Assembly: GCA_001314805.1 (NCBI GenBank)
Contig: LJSY01000039.1
Span: 1 to 33,665, forward strand
Reading direction: 5' to 3'
DNA from: Rhodobacteraceae bacterium HLUCCO18
GTDB taxonomy: Bacteria; Pseudomonadota; Alphaproteobacteria; Rhodobacterales; Rhodobacteraceae
Length of the DNA: 33,665 bases
The first letter of the stretch is position 1. Every line of letters begins with the position of its first letter. Of this stretch, positions 31,366-33,665 are shown piece by piece. The notes beneath the pieces were generated by a model. The model was not told the DNA's origin. It ran no database searches and saw only the letters and a program-made list of their open reading frames with translations. The translations under genes and the position numbers were made by a program.

Positions 31366-32508
31366 TCAGCGCGCCGCCAGCATCTGACGCGCCACGATCA
31401 GCCGCATGATCTCGTTCGTGCCCTCGAGGATCTGGTGTACGCGCAGGTCGCGCACCACCTTCTCGATCCCGTAATCCGCCAGGTACCCGTAGCCGCCATG
31501 AAGCTGCAGGCACTGGTCCGCCACGCGGCTGCCCGTCTCGGTCACCAGCTTCTTGGCCATCGCGCAGGCCTTGGTGGCGTCGGCCGCGCCCGTGTCGAGC
31601 TTCCACGCCGCCTGCCGAAGGAAGACGCGCGCGGCCTCGAGCTCGATCTCCATGTCAGCGAGCCGGAACTGCAGTCCCTGGAACTGGTCGATGGACTGGC
31701 CGAAGGCTTTCCGCTCGCCCATATAGGCCAGCGTCGCCTCGAGTGCGGCCTGCGCCGCGCCCAGCGAACAGGCCGCGATGTTGAGCCGCCCGCCGTCGAG
31801 CCCCGCCATGGCATAGCGGAAGCCGTGGCCTTCCTGCCCGAGCAGGTTCTCGCCCGGCACCCTGCAGGCGTCGAGCTGCACCTGCCGTGTGGGCTGCGAG
31901 CGCCAGCCCATCTTGTCCTCCAGCCCGCCGAAGCTGAGCCCCTCGGCGCCGTCCTCGACCACGATGGCCGAGATGCCGCGCGGGCCGTCCTCGCCGGTGC
32001 GGGCCATGACGATATAGGCATCCGAATAGCCGCCGCCCGAGATGAAGGCCTTGGTCCCGCTGAGCTCGAACCCCTCGTTGGTGCGCGCGGCCTTCGTCTT
32101 CAGCGCCGCCGCGTCCGAGCCCGATCCGGGTTCGGTGAGGCAATAGGACAGGAAGATCTCCATCCTGAGAGCGGGCGGCAGCAGACGGTCGCGCAGCGCA
32201 GGCGCGGCGTAGCTTTCCAGCATCTTCGCGCACATGTTGTGGATCGACAGGAACGCCGCCACCGAGGCGCAGGAGCGGCTGAGCGCCTCGAAGACCAGCG
32301 TCGCGTCGAGCCGCGTGAGGCCCGAGCCGCCCATCTCCTCGCCCACGTAAAGCCCGCCGAAGCCGAGCTCCGCCAGCTTCGGCCAGAGGTCCTTGGGGAT
32401 CTCGCCCGCCCGGTCCCAGTCCCGCGCATGGGGCGCGATCTCCGCCTCGCCGAAGGCGCGGGCCATGTCGAAAATGGCCTCCTGTTCCTCGCTCAGTGCG
32501 AAATCCAT
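31366..32508 (-). CDS. Acyl-CoA dehydrogenase, probably isobutyryl-CoA dehydrogenase
   Basis: The 380-residue FAD enzyme has the usual three-domain acyl-CoA dehydrogenase layout. The N-terminal helical part contains MGGSGLTRLDA. The FAD/substrate segment is YCLTEPGSGSDAAAL, with GTKAFISGGG following. The C-terminal part contains the FAD-contacting LQLHGGYGYL and the catalytic glutamate near residue 362 in HQILEGTNEI. The AFISGGG motif and the valine-cluster neighbours favour isobutyryl-CoA as substrate (ACAD8 type), giving methacrylyl-CoA. A dedicated methacrylyl-CoA hydratase is not present in the window. AGGGAGGG lies 7 nt before the ATG. First gene of the acd-hydrolase-mmsB operon. Confidence 0.9.
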   Translation of the reverse strand: MDFALSEEQEAIFDMARAFGEAEIAPHARDWDRAGEIPKDLWPKLAELGFGGLYVGEEMGGSGLTRLDATLVFEALSRSCASVAAFLSIHNMCAKMLESYAAPALRDRLLPPALRMEIFLSYCLTEPGSGSDAAALKTKAARTNEGFELSGTKAFISGGGYSDAYIVMARTGEDGPRGISAIVVEDGAEGLSFGGLEDKMGWRSQPTRQVQLDACRVPGENLLGQEGHGFRYAMAGLDGGRLNIAACSLGAAQAALEATLAYMGERKAFGQSIDQFQGLQFRLADMEIELEAARVFLRQAAWKLDTGAADATKACAMAKKLVTETGSRVADQCLQLHGGYGYLADYGIEKVVRDLRVHQILEGTNEIMRLIVARQMLAAR

Positions 32509-32542
32509 GGGCCAGCCCTCCCTGCCTGCCGACGGTGGAAAT

Positions 32543-32560
32543 GAACGCTCGTTTAATTAA
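32543..32560 (-). promoter_or_regulatory. Dyad elements upstream of the valine operon
   Basis: GAACGCTCGTTT (near-palindromic AACG-N2-CGTT) overlaps CGTTTAATTAACG, with the 8-bp palindrome TTAATTAA, 35-52 bp before the start codon of the acyl-CoA dehydrogenase. The AACGNNCGTT type is common at TetR-family sites that control acyl-CoA catabolism. It is a candidate operator only. Confidence 0.35.
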
Positions 32561-32965
32561 CGCCCCGCCGCATCCGAAGCAAGGGCGGAGCGAAGGTGGT
32601 GGAGGGGGCTTGCACGCCGCGCCTCCCGGTCCGGCGAGGCCAGTGCTACGCGCTCCCGCTTGGGATGATTCGGGCATTTTCGTGGCACGGCCTGCGGGTC
32701 CGCTGCGGACCGGAAAGGACGCGGGTGAAACGAAAATTCGGTGTTAGCGCTGACTGTTCTCAGCCTCGCAACAAAGGGGCCGGATCAGGCTCAGAAAAAG
32801 CCCGAAAACGCGCTTCAAAAGCAATTATCCGATTTTGGCAGAATTGTGACATTGATAGGATCCGACAATAGGCGGCTTGTCCGATTGCTATCGGTTGACC
32901 GCGATAAGCACCTGGCGGACCGTTGTCGCTGACGGGCGTCGGAATTATCCTTGGAAGGGGGAAAC
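32561..32965. other. Gene-free stretch between valine operon and secreted protein
   Basis: About 400 bp hold no convincing gene. GGTCCG-CTG-CGGACC (32697-32711) is a perfect 6-bp dyad of unknown role. The right half is AT-richer (32800-32880) and probably holds the promoter of the secreted-protein gene. No clear -35/-10 pair was found. Confidence 0.4.
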
Positions 32966-33586
32966 ATGATTAGGAATATCATTGCAGTTACTACGGTCGC
33001 GCTGCTTCTCGGCGCGAGCGCGGCGTCTGCCATCACGTTGCAATTCGACTCGTCCGCGACATCGTCGAACACTCCGGCGACCGGTGCGTCTGGCACTGCA
33101 ACGCTGGCCTTTTCGGATGTCGGTACGAACCAAGCGCAGATTGATGTATCCGTCGAAAACACGACCGATGCGTCTACGTTCGGGGCGGGTGCGACTGTTT
33201 CGAAGCTTACCGGCTTCGCGTTCAGTCTGCTTTCCGGAACCAGCCTCGCGTCGATCAGCACGACCGGGGCCTTTCTTGACTACGCGTTTGCTTCTGCTGT
33301 GTCCCTGCCGCCTTTCGGCAGTTTCGATGTGGCTTGGGGCGATAATTCCAACTTCCAAGGCGGCGGCCCGGGCGGAGCACTGCCAGAAGGTCAGATCGAC
33401 ACCGGGCTCAAGGCCATAGTCAATGTGGGCAGCCTCTACACTGCTGCGACACTGGAAAGCGCCTATCTCGCTGCGTTCAATGATGACTCAGATGATATCG
33501 GTGCCGTGATGCGGTTCCAGTCCGTAAACGCGGGCTCGGGCAGCGACAAACTGCTTTACGGAGGCGTTAGAGCGTGTCGCGTTTAA
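32966..33586 (+). CDS. Exported protein, C-terminus truncated by IS insertion
   Basis: The 206-residue product begins with a Sec signal peptide (MIRNIIAVTTVALLLGASAA, cleavage after ASA near residue 22). The mature part is Ser/Thr/Ala/Gly-rich and beta-like, with no cysteine before the tail, similar to exported proteins that carry a PEP-CTERM/VPLPA-CTERM sorting signal. The native frame runs to about residue 200 (NAGSGSDKLLYGG); the last residues RACRV and the stop are read from the end of an IS630-like element that starts at 33570. The hydrophobic C-terminal sorting segment and basic tail expected of the family are therefore missing, so the protein would probably be released or degraded. GGAAGGGGG precedes the ATG. 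Function unknown. Confidence 0.75.
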   Translation: MIRNIIAVTTVALLLGASAASAITLQFDSSATSSNTPATGASGTATLAFSDVGTNQAQIDVSVENTTDASTFGAGATVSKLTGFAFSLLSGTSLASISTTGAFLDYAFASAVSLPPFGSFDVAWGDNSNFQGGGPGGALPEGQIDTGLKAIVNVGSLYTAATLESAYLAAFNDDSDDIGAVMRFQSVNAGSGSDKLLYGGVRACRV

Positions 33587-33665
33587 TCGGTTTGGTATCC
33601 TGCTGCTCTGAAGAAGTTGTAGCATTCCTCGTCGCTGAACAGGCTGCATACATGTCCGACCACCT
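33570..33665 (-). mobile_element. IS630-like element, one end only
   Basis: The element begins at GAGCGTGTCGCGTTTAATC, preceded by a TA dinucleotide (33568-33569), which fits the TA target of the IS630/Tc1 group. It interrupts the exported-protein gene and continues beyond the window. Only the 3' end of its transposase is visible. Confidence 0.7.
33583..33665 (-). CDS. IS630-like transposase, C-terminal end (partial)
   Basis: Read on the minus strand from the window edge to the TAA at 33583-33585, this gives about 26 residues ending HVCSLFSDEECYNFFRAAGY-QTD. The pattern LF...EC.n.f..AGY is the usual end of IS630-family DDE transposases, which insert at TA. The catalytic domain lies outside the window, so activity cannot be judged. 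Confidence 0.68.
   Translation of the reverse strand, partial: VVGHVCSLFSDEECYNFFRAAGYQTD

Overview
The window looks like chromosomal DNA of a Rhodobacteraceae (Roseobacter-group) alphaproteobacterium. The grounds are high GC, the gene families and their order (PpiD-like foldase directly before trpE, bpt next to an RDD protein, ilvI with an alphaproteobacterial-style leader), Tat-exported TRAP binding proteins, enlarged TRAP permeases, and a 23-bp intergenic repeat present three times. This is inference from family knowledge; no search was run. Most genes lie on the minus strand; the dctPQM-type operon and the last secreted-protein gene are on the plus strand.

Layout. 1-1970 is a sparse, accessory-looking left end with an orphan TetR-type regulator, a short tandem duplication and an IS3-type transposase relic. 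1971-8842 (minus) is one tightly packed operon: a Tat-exported TRAP-type binding protein, a TorS-like hybrid histidine kinase, a stand-alone Hpt protein, and a receiver domain fused to a DMT/EamA permease. It encodes a full phosphorelay that appears to end on a membrane transporter and not on a DNA-binding protein. 9489-14174 (minus) holds trpE, a PpiD-like foldase and a class I/II aminotransferase. 14291-16392 holds ssb, a small coupled ORF and a Rieske oxygenase. 16567-21646 holds ilvH, a BCCT osmolyte carrier, a UspA protein and ilvI. ilvI is preceded by a promoter, a 15-codon Ile/Leu/Val-rich leader peptide and an intrinsic terminator, which together form a transcription attenuator.

22082-26670 (plus) is a complete TRAP transporter operon (binding protein, DctQ, enlarged DctM) with an intercistronic hairpin and a terminator. 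26670-29008 (minus) holds a VOC protein, the Bpt leucyltransferase, an RDD membrane protein and a DUF2852 protein. 29150-29290 is a gene-free, highly structured stretch ending in a strong terminator, a candidate small RNA. 29375-32508 (minus) is a valine-degradation cluster (isobutyryl-CoA dehydrogenase, 3-hydroxyisobutyryl-CoA hydrolase, 3-hydroxyisobutyrate dehydrogenase). The right edge carries an exported protein whose C-terminus is cut off by an IS630-like element that runs out of the window.

How the genes fit together: branched-chain amino acids are both made (ilvI/ilvH, attenuated) and degraded (valine cluster) here. Solute uptake and export are well represented: two TRAP binding proteins, one complete TRAP carrier, one BCCT carrier with a Usp, and one receiver-fused exporter. 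The strongest candidate for a new system is the binding protein/kinase/Hpt/receiver-permease operon at 1971-8842.
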